From Ignavibacteriales bacterium (lineage in GTDB: Bacteria; Bacteroidota; Ignavibacteria; Ignavibacteriales; Ignavibacteriaceae), in assembly GCA_016714125.1 (NCBI GenBank), contig JADJNX010000001.1, positions 496,001-560,000 on the forward strand: a stretch of 64,000 bases of DNA, given 5' to 3'. Positions within the stretch are counted from its first letter, which is position 1. Each line of letters begins with the position of its first letter. The notes below the pieces were generated by a model. It saw nothing but the letters and a program-made list of their open reading frames with translations, was not told the origin of the DNA and did not search any database. Positions 47,966-60,300 of the stretch are shown in pieces. Made by a program: the position numbers and the translations under genes.

Positions 47966-48229
47966 CGCTAATCCTCCAACTACAAGTTTAGTTTTATCAA
48001 AGCTTACAAATATAATATATTTAAAGTATAAAAACAATTTTTATGTTTCTACCAAATTGGATATGAATATTCTTAAAAATATGGATTTATTCTTGGGGGG
48101 ATGTTTATTGCTCGATTCTTGGTCGCGCCCTGATTAAGATGAAATTATAAAGAAACCTCGTTTTACCTACCTGACCTCGCCCATATTGAAAATTGCACCA
48201 AAAAGATCTTTTGGCGGCAATATCTCAAA

Positions 48230-49177
48230 CTATAAATTGTAAACCTTTTTCATCCACTCAATTGTTTTTGCTATTCCCTCTTCAAGATTCACAGTAACAC
48301 TGTGATTGAGATCTGCAATTGCTTTGGATGAATCAACCTTTTTATCCTTGGTAGTTAACTTCTCAGATTCTTGATATGACACTAAACTGTCATCCTTTCC
48401 AAGATAATTTAATATCATGCTTGAAATCTGTTCTATATCATGATAATCTGTACCACCAATATTGTAAACTTCACCGGATTTAAAATTGTTTGCGATATTT
48501 GCCAGTGTATTTACAACGTCAGTAATAAAGATACTGGTTCTGGAATGATTTTTGTAAACTATATAAGGAAGGTTTTTTAAGGCCCTGTACGCGAACAAAC
48601 AAATTACCGAGCGGTAGGGACTGTAATATTCACCGGGACCATAAGAATTAAATAAGCGAACACGAACGCTCTCGGTGCCATACATCGAAGCTGAATTCAA
48701 CACCTGCTGTTCATTAACCCACTTTGAAAGTGCATAGTCATTTAATTGTTTTACTTCCGTGGTCTCCATGACATTTTCCACCATGATATCACGAAAATCA
48801 CCATATACTTCGGAAGTACTAAAATAAACTGTTTGAAAACCCTCTTTTTCCTGCATTTTTAAAATATTTTTCGTACCAACTGCATTGGTTTTCCACAAAG
48901 TTTCATAATAGTCTTCACCATTCCATCTGCCAAATTCTGCAGCAAGGTGAAAAACCATGTCAAACTTCCTGGGAGAACTTAGATATCCTCGATCCCAGCC
49001 GCTGCCGGTCCACAATTTTTCCAATTGCCTAAATTCACCCACATCAACCCTTGCATAATTTTCAGCATGGTGATGGGTGTCCAGGTCAATCACAAAAACA
49101 TTATGACCTCTTTTTTCCAATTCAGGGACGAGAACGCTTCCAACTGCGCCGAGCCCCCCCGTAACCAATATATTCAT
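48230..49177 (-). CDS. NAD-dependent epimerase/dehydratase (extended SDR)
   Basis: A 315-aa extended short-chain dehydrogenase: NILVTGGLGAVGSVLV nucleotide-binding start, VFHLAAEFGRW, STSEVYGD and the catalytic YALSK. The substrate is probably a nucleotide sugar (UDP-glucose 4-epimerase-like or dehydratase), fitting the glycan block that starts here. GSGWDRGYLSSPRKFD is an unusual insertion near residue 57. The exact sugar cannot be told from sequence. Confidence 0.85.
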   Translation of the reverse strand: MNILVTGGLGAVGSVLVPELEKRGHNVFVIDLDTHHHAENYARVDVGEFRQLEKLWTGSGWDRGYLSSPRKFDMVFHLAAEFGRWNGEDYYETLWKTNAVGTKNILKMQEKEGFQTVYFSTSEVYGDFRDIMVENVMETTEVKQLNDYALSKWVNEQQVLNSASMYGTESVRVRLFNSYGPGEYYSPYRSVICLFAYRALKNLPYIVYKNHSRTSIFITDVVNTLANIANNFKSGEVYNIGGTDYHDIEQISSMILNYLGKDDSLVSYQESEKLTTKDKKVDSSKAIADLNHSVTVNLEEGIAKTIEWMKKVYNL

Positions 49178-49328
49178 TCAAATTCCGTAGTGAGAAAATG
49201 CTATTTAATCAATTGAAGTAATCTGTGTAAATCCTAAAAATAACCACCCATTATTCATCTATGTTCTTTCTGCAAAATTATGCAGATTACAACAATTTAA
49301 AATAGTAAAATATTCAATAGAACTCTAG

Positions 49329-50571
49329 CTAAATTTCGATAATTTTATTTATTAACTCTTTATATCGCCTAATTATTTCGACAGGATCGTGTCGAACCAA
49401 TGCAGTTTCCCTTGCTTTCCTTCCCAATCGAACCGCGAGTTCCCTGTCATTATAAATTTTGATAATAATCGAGGCCAAGGCATCGTGATCCCCGGCTTTA
49501 AAAATCAACCCATCAACCTCGTCATTAACCAGATATTTTGCTCCCCCGGCATCAGATGTAATGACGGGCATTCCCACCATCATTGCTTCACAGAGCGAGA
49601 GGGGTCCGGTTTCTATGTAGGAAGGGTTCACATATAAAAAACTTTCGTTAAATTGACTCAAAATTTCAGGAACAGATAGAGAACCCGGAAGGGAAATATG
49701 CTCCCAAAGTTGAGGATCATTGATGAGTTTTTTTATATAGTTTAACAAAGTTCCCGGATGCTGATATTCCAATTACTGTCCATTTGATCACAATCCCTTT
49801 ACTAATTAACTCTTCAACCGTCTTAAGGATGAGATCAAAACCTTTATAACTATATTCGTTTGAGATTGTGATCAGACTTAGGGATTCGGATGGAATCCAA
49901 TTCCAATCATAAAATTCCTTTCGAAGAATCAGGTCAAGGTGATGATAATTAGCTTTTTTATTCACTCTCCTGAATTCATCCTCATCAAATTTAGATGTTC
50001 CAATCACCTGATCTACATTCCTTAATATCCGTTCTTCTCTTTTTGCTGCCTTTGTCATACCTTTATAATCAAAATACATCCCTCCGCGTAGAAAATCCCC
50101 AATCCCTGCTAAAACAAATAATTTAGGAATACCCACTCCACCCGAATAAACAGGGATGATTTTCCCCAACAATCCTTGAATCTGAATTATTACCGGAATT
50201 TTGCTCCGTTCCCGCAAAAGTCCAAATTCTCTTTCAGAACCAAAAATATGGATAATATCGGGTTTGACCTCGTCAATAACCGATTCAATTGATTGAAGTA
50301 ACGATTTATTTTCAATTCGCAAAAATATTCTTCGAAACCACCTTCTAAACCTTCCATCAAACTTCCGGACAGGATAATACCTGATTCCTCCTATCCTGAT
50401 TTCCTTCTCCCAATCCCCTTCCAAAGGAAAACAGTGGACAATTTCAAAATCAGGAAACCGTGCATTAAGTTCACTCAAAAAAGTTGCTATCCATGATTCG
50501 TCCTTTACACACTGTCCTGTGAATTCTTTGGTTGCAGGTCCTATTCGGTTGGCAATAAAAAGGGTTTTCAT
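49329..50571 (-). CDS. GT-B glycosyltransferase (family 4-like), frameshift
   Basis: An N-terminal half with DIIHIFGSEREFGLL, IIQIQGLLGKIIPVY and IGTSKFDEDEFR; a C-terminal half with LSLITISNEYSYKGFDLILK, VNPSYIETGPLSLCEAMMVGMPVITSDAGG, the acidic E-x7-E signature of retaining GT4 enzymes. The frame breaks at the T3 run 49741-49743; removing one base restores SGNFVNYIKKLINDPQLW. Repaired length is about 414 aa. It transfers an activated sugar to a lipid-linked or protein glycan; donor unknown. Confidence 0.85.
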
Positions 50572-50622
50572 ATTCTTCGACTAATGGAATTATTCATCAT
50601 TTTTATAAATTGAGTTTTCAAT

Positions 50623-52202
50623 ATGCTAACTTTTCCTTTTCCAAAAAATTCTATGCTTAATTCCGTCAAGAAAATTTTAAAACAAACACTTATGAGTCTC
50701 GAAAGTCGAAGGGGATTTCTTTCACTCTCTATCCTGTTGTGCTTATATACTTTTGTTGGACTATATTTTATGTCCAATTTTGAAAGAGCGAATGATGATT
50801 GGGAACATCTTGCAGCAATGAAATCATTTGCAGAGGCACCACTACATCCCACACATCCATACTCATTTGATACTGAATACTCACATCTGTTCACACCCTA
50901 TCACTTTTTTTGGGGGCTCGTTTCAAGAATATTAAATATTTCACCATTCTTTTTGTCCCCATTCATTGGTTTAATCAATGTCTTGATCTTTATCATCTCA
51001 GTCCAGATTTTCGCAAGCAAGTTTCTAAAAGATTCAAATTTGGCGAGTATACTTTTATTAACTTTAATGTTCCTGTGGTTTTTAGCCCCGGGCTTTAGCG
51101 GTTATTATCAATTTAGTCATTTGATGAAAACTGCTATCTATCCCTACAGATTGGCATTTTCTCTGTCATTATTAACTTTGGCATTTTACCCGATCGTAAC
51201 TTCACTCAAAAGAAATGTTCCTCTACTGTTATTAATCCCGTTGATTTTCCTGATCCATCCTCTCTCAGGACTTTTTCTTATAATTACCTTAACTGTAAAG
51301 ATGTGGTATTGCAAAGAATTATCAAAAACCGGACGAATAATTTTAGTGACCGCTTCTGTTTTATCCTTAATCCTGGCAACATTTTGGCCGTTTTACCCTG
51401 TATTCTCAACGATTTTGGGCATCGCATCCTTCTCAAAGGTATCTTTCACAGGGCAATTTAGAGAATTTTATCAGGGACAATTCCTGTACTGCATTGTCCC
51501 AGCCATCCCCGGGCTTTATTTTTTGGTAAAATATTTTCGTGTTGACCAAAGAATAAAATCTATTGGCATTGCCATGTTCATTTTCTTATTTATCTATTTA
51601 TTCAATTTTATCGTAACTGAATCGGCAGCGCTGGGAGAGTTATCGTCTATATTGCTTTCACTCTTCAAATATTAGTTGTTATCGGGATTGGTAGTCATGA
51701 GGGAGCAAAAAGACAAACATTTAAGAAACTGTTCTATTTAAGCCTCTGCATCCTTGCCCTGCCTCAACTTTACATGTCATACAAATCCATGTCTTTCATG
51801 AGGGACATAGAAAATTCAAAATCTTTGGGGTATTATTCGAATTTCAAACATGTTAGGCGACTAGAACCTCTAACTTCAAAAATTCAACAAAACAGCATTT
51901 TAGTCGCTCCGATAGACGAATCATGGATATTGCCTTCACTTACCGGAGCAAAAGTGCTTGCGATAAAACACTCAGATCCCTTTGTTGACCATCAAAAATT
52001 CCAAGAAAGAAATCTTGTTAACGAACAATTTTATGCCCGGGACTGTGACCCGACAATTCTAAAAACCCAAAATATCACTTTCGATTATGTCCTAATTCCC
52101 AAAGAGAAACCTTCCCTTAAATTGCAGGAAGCATATCCCGAGTTACAAATCATCTATTCCGATTCGTCATATACCTTACTCAAAAAAGTGAGAAAGTTGT
52201 AG
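50623..52202 (+). CDS. Polytopic membrane protein, GT-C-like, frameshift
   Basis: About 527 aa after adding one base in the G3 run 51633-51635 (restores ALGRVIVYIAFTLQILVVIG). It has about 10 membrane helices and an early loop with FERANDDWEHLAAMKSF, an acidic DD pair near helix 1 typical of GT-C lipid-linked glycosyltransferases, and a soluble C-terminal domain (SILVAPIDESWILPSLTGAKVLAI). It is the only plus-strand gene of the glycan block, divergent from the GT4 gene with a 51-base gap. Function inferred from topology only. Confidence 0.6.
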
Positions 52203-52337
52203 CAACCTTCAATTCGAAAATGAAGTTTATGTAAATAAAGGGGGATTCAATAGTTGACACCAAAAATTCCAACACCCTCAGAAAGTAAGATTGTTCAGAG
52301 AAATGATGAGGAGATGCCTGTTATCAGGGGTTTATTT

Positions 52338-53953
52338 TTAATCATTTTTTCTGAACTCAGAGAAATCGATGCAATAACTACCATTTTCGTGCCAGATGTA
52401 TTTAATGGCTTTTATTTCATTCTTGATAGAATGAAAATCTGCAATACTTTTTTTAGATAATAATAGTGAGTTATAAATGGGCTTACACCGAAACATGCTA
52501 TCAGAGAATATTCATTATTTTCTGCATAATGTTTTAAAATTTTACCCATTTTCTCATGTTCGGAGTTTTCTTCCGGAGCAGTCAGTGGTGAAAATGCTGC
52601 ATGAAACATAATCAAATCGGGATTAAATTTGGAGAGAATCGAATTTGATATTAAGCCTGAATGTGCGATTTCCTGATCATTTAACCCCCAAGTATCCAAG
52701 GTAGTTAATTTTGAATAAAATGGAATTAATCCTGCTTCAGAACATGCAATTTTATAACCCTTATTCTGATACTCACTCAATATGATACCAACATCATATC
52801 TTCCATCCCCATAAACATTTGAGGAGCTGTATTTAAACTGGAAGGCAAGTATTGTCACTACCAAAAATGCTAAAATCAGTTTTGAAGTAAGTCCAAAACC
52901 AGGGTAGGACTTTAGTTTCTCACCGAATAATTCGCTGACACCTAGCCCACGAAGAGGGAGCCACCATCCCATTCCAACAAGAAACATCCCTACATACTGA
53001 AATCTTCCTGCAAAATTCATGGTGGAATCGATCATAACAAACAGAATGGCAAATGCCGCTACGGGGAATAAAATAACAATCAATAATTTTATGCGGACTT
53101 TTTCAATAAATGAAATTAAAAGGAAGGGTATAAATGGAATAACAAATCTTAACATAAAGGTTAAAGATTGTATCAACGAATCAATATTTAACCCACTCCC
53201 CATCTTTCTGTAGTAGGGATTTGGTAAAGGATATCCGAAATAAATCCACCTCCATATAAAATAGCCACCCCCAAGGATAAGCATTATAAGGAGATAATTT
53301 AAAATCAATCGATTAGATTTTTTAATTCCGATCATGTAAATAATCGTCAATAAAATAAAGAATGTGAGAAAAACACCTTCAGGACGAGTGAGTCCAACGA
53401 AAAGTGATATACTACCAAATAGTAAAGAAGTCAGCCTGTTGGTCTGATTTAATGTGATAATCTTCAGTGTCAACATCCACAGCATCGAGACAAGCAGAAC
53501 AAAAAAAGGAGTGGCAAATTGTGCAGAGATTAGAAGTGATCCCGGCCCAAGAAGTAAGTAAACTATTGAAATGAATGCAATGTAGAATGGAGCGTTTAAA
53601 ATACTCCGAAGAGTGTAGTACGCGATATAAACAGAAAGAATCTGTGATAACACATTTACCGCAAAAATTAGTGATTCTACACCGATCCCTGTAATAATTT
53701 TTAGTCCACCGATCAGAACAACAAATAAAAAATCTGTTGCTCCATCAACCGGTAAGGAACCACGGTTCCAGACAATCCCAAATCCGTCAGCAAAATTTTC
53801 AGCATATCGCATTAAAATCGCGGCATCTTCAAAAGGAACTGCACTGAAATCAACTCTTAATAATGTTAAAAAGGATATAAAGGCAACTATGATTAAATTA
53901 TGAAGCACCCCGGAATGTTGAAATATGTTCGGGACAAAGGAATTCCTATCCAT
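52338..53953 (-). CDS. GT-C-like membrane glycosyltransferase, C-terminal frameshift
   Basis: About 538 aa after repair. The first external loop has FEDAAILMRYAENFADGFGIVWNRG, the acidic loop of GT-C enzymes of the arabinofuranosyltransferase-like group, and TRPEG follows helix 6. About 11 helices. The open frame ends at 52412, but adding one base to the T7 run 52448-52454 continues as YLKKSIADFHSIKNEIKAIK to a stop at 52338, with evident coding character. Probably transfers sugars from a polyprenyl-phosphate donor outside the inner membrane. Confidence 0.68.
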
Positions 53954-53970
53954 AACTTTTCCGGGATTTT

Positions 53971-56900
53971 TTATTTTATTATCGCCAGTTTCTCTGTATA
54001 GATTTCAGTTTTCCCGGATTTCTTCATTACTATTCGATAGAAATATACACCGTTGGCAATCAAGTCACCATCCTGATCTCTGCCATCCCAGTATATTTTG
54101 TTTAGATCATATCGTAATGCACTTGTTGGAACAAACATTTCCTTAATTTTACGACCAGCAACAGTGAAGACCATTACTTTCAATTCCTCAGGAATCTGCG
54201 TCAGTTTAAAAGTGAAATATGTATCATTTATGAAAGGATTTGGATAATTATAAACATCCAACAGTTTTGGTTCATTAATGATAGCAAAATTTTTGGTAAT
54301 ACTCACTGTGTCGGCAATCCCAGAGTTTGCACCTCTTGCAATCACTTGAATATCATAAGCACCGTCTTTTAAAGTTGGTTGATATGTTACCAACATTTTT
54401 GGATTGGTGCTCTGAATTGTATATTCAATATCAGCTGATGAAAAGAATACACGCGATCCGTTCAGAAAAATCTGCATGAGAGTAGTATCCTGTGCTGTTG
54501 CGGACGAGAAATCAAAGAATTCGACACTAATCCTTGGATTTGAACTAACATACTCTCCGTCCAGCTTTTCTTCACCATCAATTTTCATTGTTAAAACCGG
54601 TTTACTGGTGTCTCCCGTAATGTAAAATGGTTTTATGTAGACATTATTATCAGTGAAATATTCTTTCAGTTTTCTCTCAGGATCGATAGCAACGATAAAC
54701 TGTTTATTTCCAATATCATACGGAGTACTAAACTCCACAGGAAAAGACTGACTCGAAAAAGACTTGAGTTGCGAAATCTCTTTTTCCATTACTGTAATTG
54801 GTGTGTTTCCAACACCTTCAATGTAGATTTTTACTTTGAAGTTTTGGGCATCTGAGGTACTTGCGTTAAATATTTTGACTGTCCCACTCATCAATTCGTT
54901 CGGTTTCAGAGTGTCTTTACTGAGCTGAACTGATTGCCGGTTTGTCCCAACCTCGGTAAGATCATCAAAAGTAACAATAAAATCACGCAATATCTCGGAA
55001 GATTTTTTATCGTTTGATTGGAAATCAAACATTACCTTTGTTCTGGTAAACATCGAACTATTATTAATATTTGTTAAGTCAATTTCACCGTTAACGATTG
55101 GAAGCACCCCTGTTGTATCAACCCCTCCACTATCACTTAATCCAATAACTTTTACAAATAATTCAGCAGAGTCTTGAGGTTGCATACTTAATTTTATCTT
55201 ATTCCACTTTGTTACCGGACCAATCAGATTTGAAATAAATCGCCCTGATTCTTTAAAGAACACAAAAGTTGTATCATAAGCCACACTACCACTGTTTTTC
55301 TTTTTCCACTGTTCAGGAATCGATCCTGCAGGAGCATTTTTTCTACCAATCATAAACCAGGAGTCACGTGACTGAACAGAATCGATATAAACACTTCCAA
55401 ATTCCTTAAGTTTGGTACGGAGGGCTGCATCCACAACGAGAGGATCATAAGCTGTCGTAATCACTATAATTTCTGACTCATCAAGTGTATCAAGCATGTT
55501 TTTATATGCTGTCAACTCTGCTGTGTAATTTCCAAAAGTCAGGTTTATGGGCTTGTAAAAAAGTAACTCCATATTTTCTGCTTTAAAGACTGCAACATTA
55601 TGACTAAGCGCTGTCCCTCCAACAAAAATATTGTTCCCCTTGTAGTTTATATAGGCGGAATTTCCATCGTAATAACCAGCCGATCCAACAGCTAATTCAA
55701 CATTTTGCTCAGCCAGTTTTAGACCATTGTTGGTAAATTCCAGGTTTTCCAAGCTACTACCATAAAATGCCAGACTGTCATAAAGCCCAAATCCTGACTG
55801 ATTACTTTTATAAAAAGTACGAATAGTGCCATAGTTTCCGCTACCATTATCTTTTACCCTGAAGTAGTATCGCTTTGCTTGTTGCAAGAAGTCAATCGGA
55901 ATCTTGGTATAAAATGTATCAAATGGTACTGTCCTAAGTAGGGGATAATCGAATGTTGGTGAATCTGCAAACTGAACAGTTAATGATTGCTGCTCTCCAA
56001 TGGTTCCGGGATTAAGGAAATATATAAATTCCCCTACCACATTCTCAGTCGTGTATTTAAGATAATCACGAGTTGTTGATGCTGCTACCAAAAATCCAAT
56101 CTCAGCCTCGTTGTCGTCTGAATACAACTCCTGGATCCGATTATCTGAGTTAAGTCTCAACCTGATTCGATGATCCCCGGAAAGCCCTTTAATCGGCAAT
56201 TTTAATTCTAAAGAATCTCGAAATTGCGGAACAACTCTTTTAACTATTGAATCTTTAACCACTACCCCATGAACAACATTCATTATGCTCAATGATAAAG
56301 TGTCGTTTGGCACTGAGCCATAATTGTAATAGGTAATAAAAACACTGACAGAATCAGTATTATCATTTAAGGAAGTTGAATTAATTTTAATCGCATCTCT
56401 ATCTGCAAAAAAATTAGCTTTTGGAGGAAGTTTTATCTCTAAAGCAGGATCCCCAAAGTAAGTGTTAGTCATTGCAAAAAGCTGATTAGTTGAGTTGTTA
56501 CCATACTGTTGAATCAACTTGACTTTACTATATCGCAATGCCGCCGAACCGTTCCAGATGCTATCTTTAAATATTGATTCATAGAAGAGTTGTGGTGCAA
56601 GAGAGGCGGTGCTGGTGAAACCATAGCTGGAATTACTAATATATCCGATTGCAGTTCCGGTTGGGTAAAGCGTAAATTGTTCACCAAAACAATCAACATC
56701 AGGCTCACCAAATCGTCCTGTTGAGCAACCAAAATCTGTTATTAATGTTCCTTTGCCTTTGGTATTTTGTAATTGACTTGGAGTGGTCACACCATTATCC
56801 CAGAAAAATGTTCCTGAATGACCCACATAAGAGATAAATACACCACCCAATTTAATATTTGCATCCACTTCAGCTATCGGGTAAGGGCCGTAGAAACTGG

Positions 56901-59285
56901 GCGGAGTTTCGGTTTTGTAATAGAGGTTGTAATTTTGACTGTAGGGCCTTCCAAGTAAGGAGGTTGCAACATTTTCGTGCTGTAGCCTGAACTGATTCAT
57001 TTGCGCAGCTTCCCCTCCACCGGACAACAACAAAGCCCGTTTATTAAAAAGATCATATCTATCAGAGTAATATGTCGATATTCGTGAAAGATATCTGTTT
57101 AGGTCATCGATAGTCTTAGCGGGAATTCGACCGGTAATCAACTGAGGGATATAAGAATTTGTGGAATCAAAAACCGAAAGAAGATTATCACTTAAAGGCG
57201 ATCCATATGAAGGAACCAGGTTCTTCTTAAACTTTATCCCTAATGCGATTGAGTGACTCAACCTATAATCCCAAGCAGAACTACCCGCCAACAACAGATA
57301 GTCAGGGTATGGTGCTTGCCATTGAGTTTGAGTTATCTTCAAAAAATCTCTCAAAGCTTCTGTTGAAAAGTAGCCATAAGAAAACTCATCATAAACATCA
57401 TCAATATCAACTACAAATGTGTCCAAACTTTTTGTATTCTTAATGAACCCCAGGTGTGTACGGAGAGGTTGTAAAAAGTTCTGGACAGTCACCGCAAGAT
57501 AGTCGGCCCTGTTAGAGGTATTTCTAAGATTTTTCCAGTTTTTTTTGTAGTAAAATGTTGGTTTCAATACTGAGGTATTTTTCACGAGAAAATATTTATC
57601 CGATTCTAAAACAGTGTCTTGGACCACAAGTGAACTACCGTTTCTATTGACGAATATTTTTTTGTCGATCCCCCTTCTTCCACAGAATCAGACTGTCTGA
57701 AGTCACATTTGTAATCTCAATATTTTTAACGGTTGAGTTTGCCGAATAATTAAATTTGAATGTGAGTGAATCGTTTGTTGCTTTAAGTTTTCTAAAGTAC
57801 TCCATTTCGACCCAGTCAATCCAAACGGTATTTATCGATGAGCCATTGGGATATGAAACTACTTTTATTGTATTATTCCCGTTTGCAAAAAAGACTACCC
57901 GCTGCGGCTCCTGAAAGTACAATTCTTCCATATCTGTCGAGAGATGAAGAATCGTATGTTGGGAAGTTGTTGCCTACTTGCAAAACAAGACTGTGTGATC
58001 CGGTCGCATTACTTGACGCACCACTTGCGATTCTGGAATAAAATCTTACGCTGTCACTATTGTCCAATTCACTTAAACTAAAAGTATAAGAACTGGAAGC
58101 AAGAGCGGTGGGGGCATTGATATTCTGCCAGTAAAATGTTTTATTCTCGTAAAAATATGGCAGCTCTTTTCTAACAAGATTACCATCAAAATTTAAATAA
58201 GATCTGTCCTGCTCCTGATGTACCAGTTCTGTGTACGTTTTAAGCGTATCTGCAGAGATTCCAAGTGTTTGTGGTGCAGTGGTAACTCTCTTACCTGAAG
58301 AACGATTCCAGGAAATCCAATAGACTGTTGTATCGGTAAACCTGTCATAATATTCGTTATACGGCACCCCATAAGCGTTCGGTGTTCTATAATCAGCACT
58401 GCCCATATTTCTTTCACCAAGGAATTCTATGTAGTCGTTCGCATCAAATCGGCTGTCAGAACCATCAAAAACAAAGATATCCTGTTGTGACCCCTTCTTA
58501 AACAATTGAAGAGTGGTGGGTTGAATTTCAGTTAAATTAACGCCCATACCATGTAAATCAGACCCAAAAACCCTGTAAATTCCATCTTTTGCCACACCAA
58601 TCTTGATATAAGAAGCTGAGTAGTCAATCCAGTTACCCGTTGTATCACTGGCAGCGACTACGGAAGAAAATTTATTAATGGCTTCAGGATTTACAAGCAT
58701 CCCGGAAAACAATTTTCTTGACTCATCTGAAAACACAATTCCGCTGTTATAGTTTATAACAGGTTTGTTTGAGGTGAGGTTAAATTCGATTTTACTTATT
58801 ATCTCAAGTTTTGCCGAACTAAAATTATAATCATATTGATTGAATTTTAGATGCACTACCCTCACACCCTTCATCTCAAAATACCCCAATATTTCGATTA
58901 CATTACTCTTTCTATTACTCATGACCGCTGTTGGCTCAAAATTGAGTTTGATTGTAGTATCTCTTGTTAAACTTGCTTCAGGGTTCAGCGAAGGATTAAA
59001 ATCTTCTATTCTTTTTTCGATAATACGGAAATCAACAGTGACTTCAGCGCCAGGAGGGATGGCGACGAAAAGAGATTTTGACGGAAGTGCCAATTCACCG
59101 GGACGTGATTCGTCGTAGTAACTCAGCTTCTTTAGATTTATGTCATCTGTAAGCCGGGCAAGATTAAATTCTGCCGGTTGAAAAGTAAATTTTAGTTTTT
59201 GATCGCTCTCCTGATATCCCGATATTTTATCCTGAGAATGGAGTGAAACGATGAGAAACGAGATTATCAATAAATATCTGTACAT
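53971..59285 (-). CDS. C25 (gingipain-family) peptidase, PorU-like T9SS sortase, frameshifts
   Basis: Read through two breaks this is one protein of about 1,770 aa. It has a signal peptide (MYRYLLIISFLIVSLHSQ, start 59285), an N-terminal beta-rich prodomain of the PorU type (SYIKIGVAKDGIYRVFGSDL; NTIKVV...WIDWVEMEYFR) and a C25 catalytic domain with His in YVGHSG (codon 56818-56820) and Cys in DFGCSTGRFG (56725-56727). Several Ig/CARDB-like domains and a C-terminal NYPNPFINDTYFTFKL...GVYFYRI tag follow. Breaks: five-base run 57670-57674 (one extra) and near 57950. PorU cleaves the sorting domain and joins cargo to anionic LPS. A C25 surface protease of another role is the alternative. It is larger than P. 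gingivalis PorU. Confidence 0.78.
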
Positions 59286-59389
59286 GGAAATCTGAGGTAA
59301 TAATAAATTCAAAATTGAGCCCGATTTTTAGATAAAACTTGAAATACAATATAAAATATTTTGTGAAATCAAAACAGACAATTATCCGT

Positions 59390-60300
59390 TTAGCGTTTGA
59401 TTCTTTTTTTCAGAAAACTGAATATTCTTTTCCCCAATGGTCTTCTGTTCGCTTTAATCCAATGATTGATGAAATGGAAATCATCGTATTCAGTATCCCT
59501 CTCTATTCTTAACGGATGAGTCGTAATGTTATAATATTCATCAACGGGAGGTTAAAAAAGGTCTTTCTCCCCTGAAAAATGAGTTCCGGACGTACCAATG
59601 TTTGAAACAAGATTTTTGCGTGGGATAATACTCAATCCTTCATTTTCCCAAAATGTGAGCGCGGCCTGGTAATCCCAGCCTTCATACTCAACTTTGTTAA
59701 AATTTAAACTAATTTCATTGTAAAGAATTTCCTTTCGGTCTGATCAGGGAACCCCTTTTTAAGTATAACTTCCAATTTAGGTTTATAATATTCAATTGAA
59801 AAAACAACTTTATCCCAACTACGTTTCCATGTCGCCCAACCACCAAAATGTGCATAGTGAGAAAAAATGTAGCTGGATTTAATTTTATCAAAGTTCCAAC
59901 TGAAATTATGCCCGCTAATCATTTGGACTCTATTCTCGTCATTGTATTTATTTAGTAACTCCTCACAAAAAGCAGGGAATGCCGCAGATGGAACACAATC
60001 GTCTTCGAGAATAATCAACTTTGTTTCCTTTTCAAAGGCTGTTGTAATTGCGTAAAAAGGCCCTCCCCCACAACCAAGATTCTGCTCAGGATAAATCGTT
60101 ATAACTTCGTCACAAAAATCAATCTTGTTGATAATCTCCTTACACATCTGAATTTTGTTAATATCCTCGACATTACCTTCCCTTGCAATGTCAACAAAAG
60201 CATACAACTTTGAAAGTCTGTGAACCGACAATGCATCGACAACCCGTTGAAGCATCTCAGGGCGATTGAAAGCAATTAAAAGAACAGGAGTATTAACCAT
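59390..60300 (-). CDS. Nucleotide-diphospho-sugar transferase (GT2/HlpA-like), broken 3' half
   Basis: A GT-A fold protein: PVLLIAFNRPEMLQRVVDAL, IYPEQNLGCGGGPFYAI and the DxD-type IILEDDCVPS, then HYAHFGGWATWKRSWD, as in HlpA-like sugar transferases. The open frame stops at 59704. One added base at the three-base run 59728-59730 continues it as ILYNEISLNFNKVEYEGWDY, but a TAA in that frame near 59553 interrupts KDLF(stop)PPVDEYYNITTHPLRIE before the true end at 59390. A pair of compensating indels there would restore KDLFNLPVDEYYN. It may be sequence error or a decaying gene. Confidence 0.75.

Noticed and set aside
50568..50894. Minus-strand 108-codon frame across the divergent promoter
   Set aside because: Covers the gap between two divergent genes and the start of the GT-C gene; no support.
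52254..52460. Plus-strand 68-codon frame after the GT-C gene
   Set aside because: It is antisense to the repaired C-terminal end of the minus-strand gene (to 52338).
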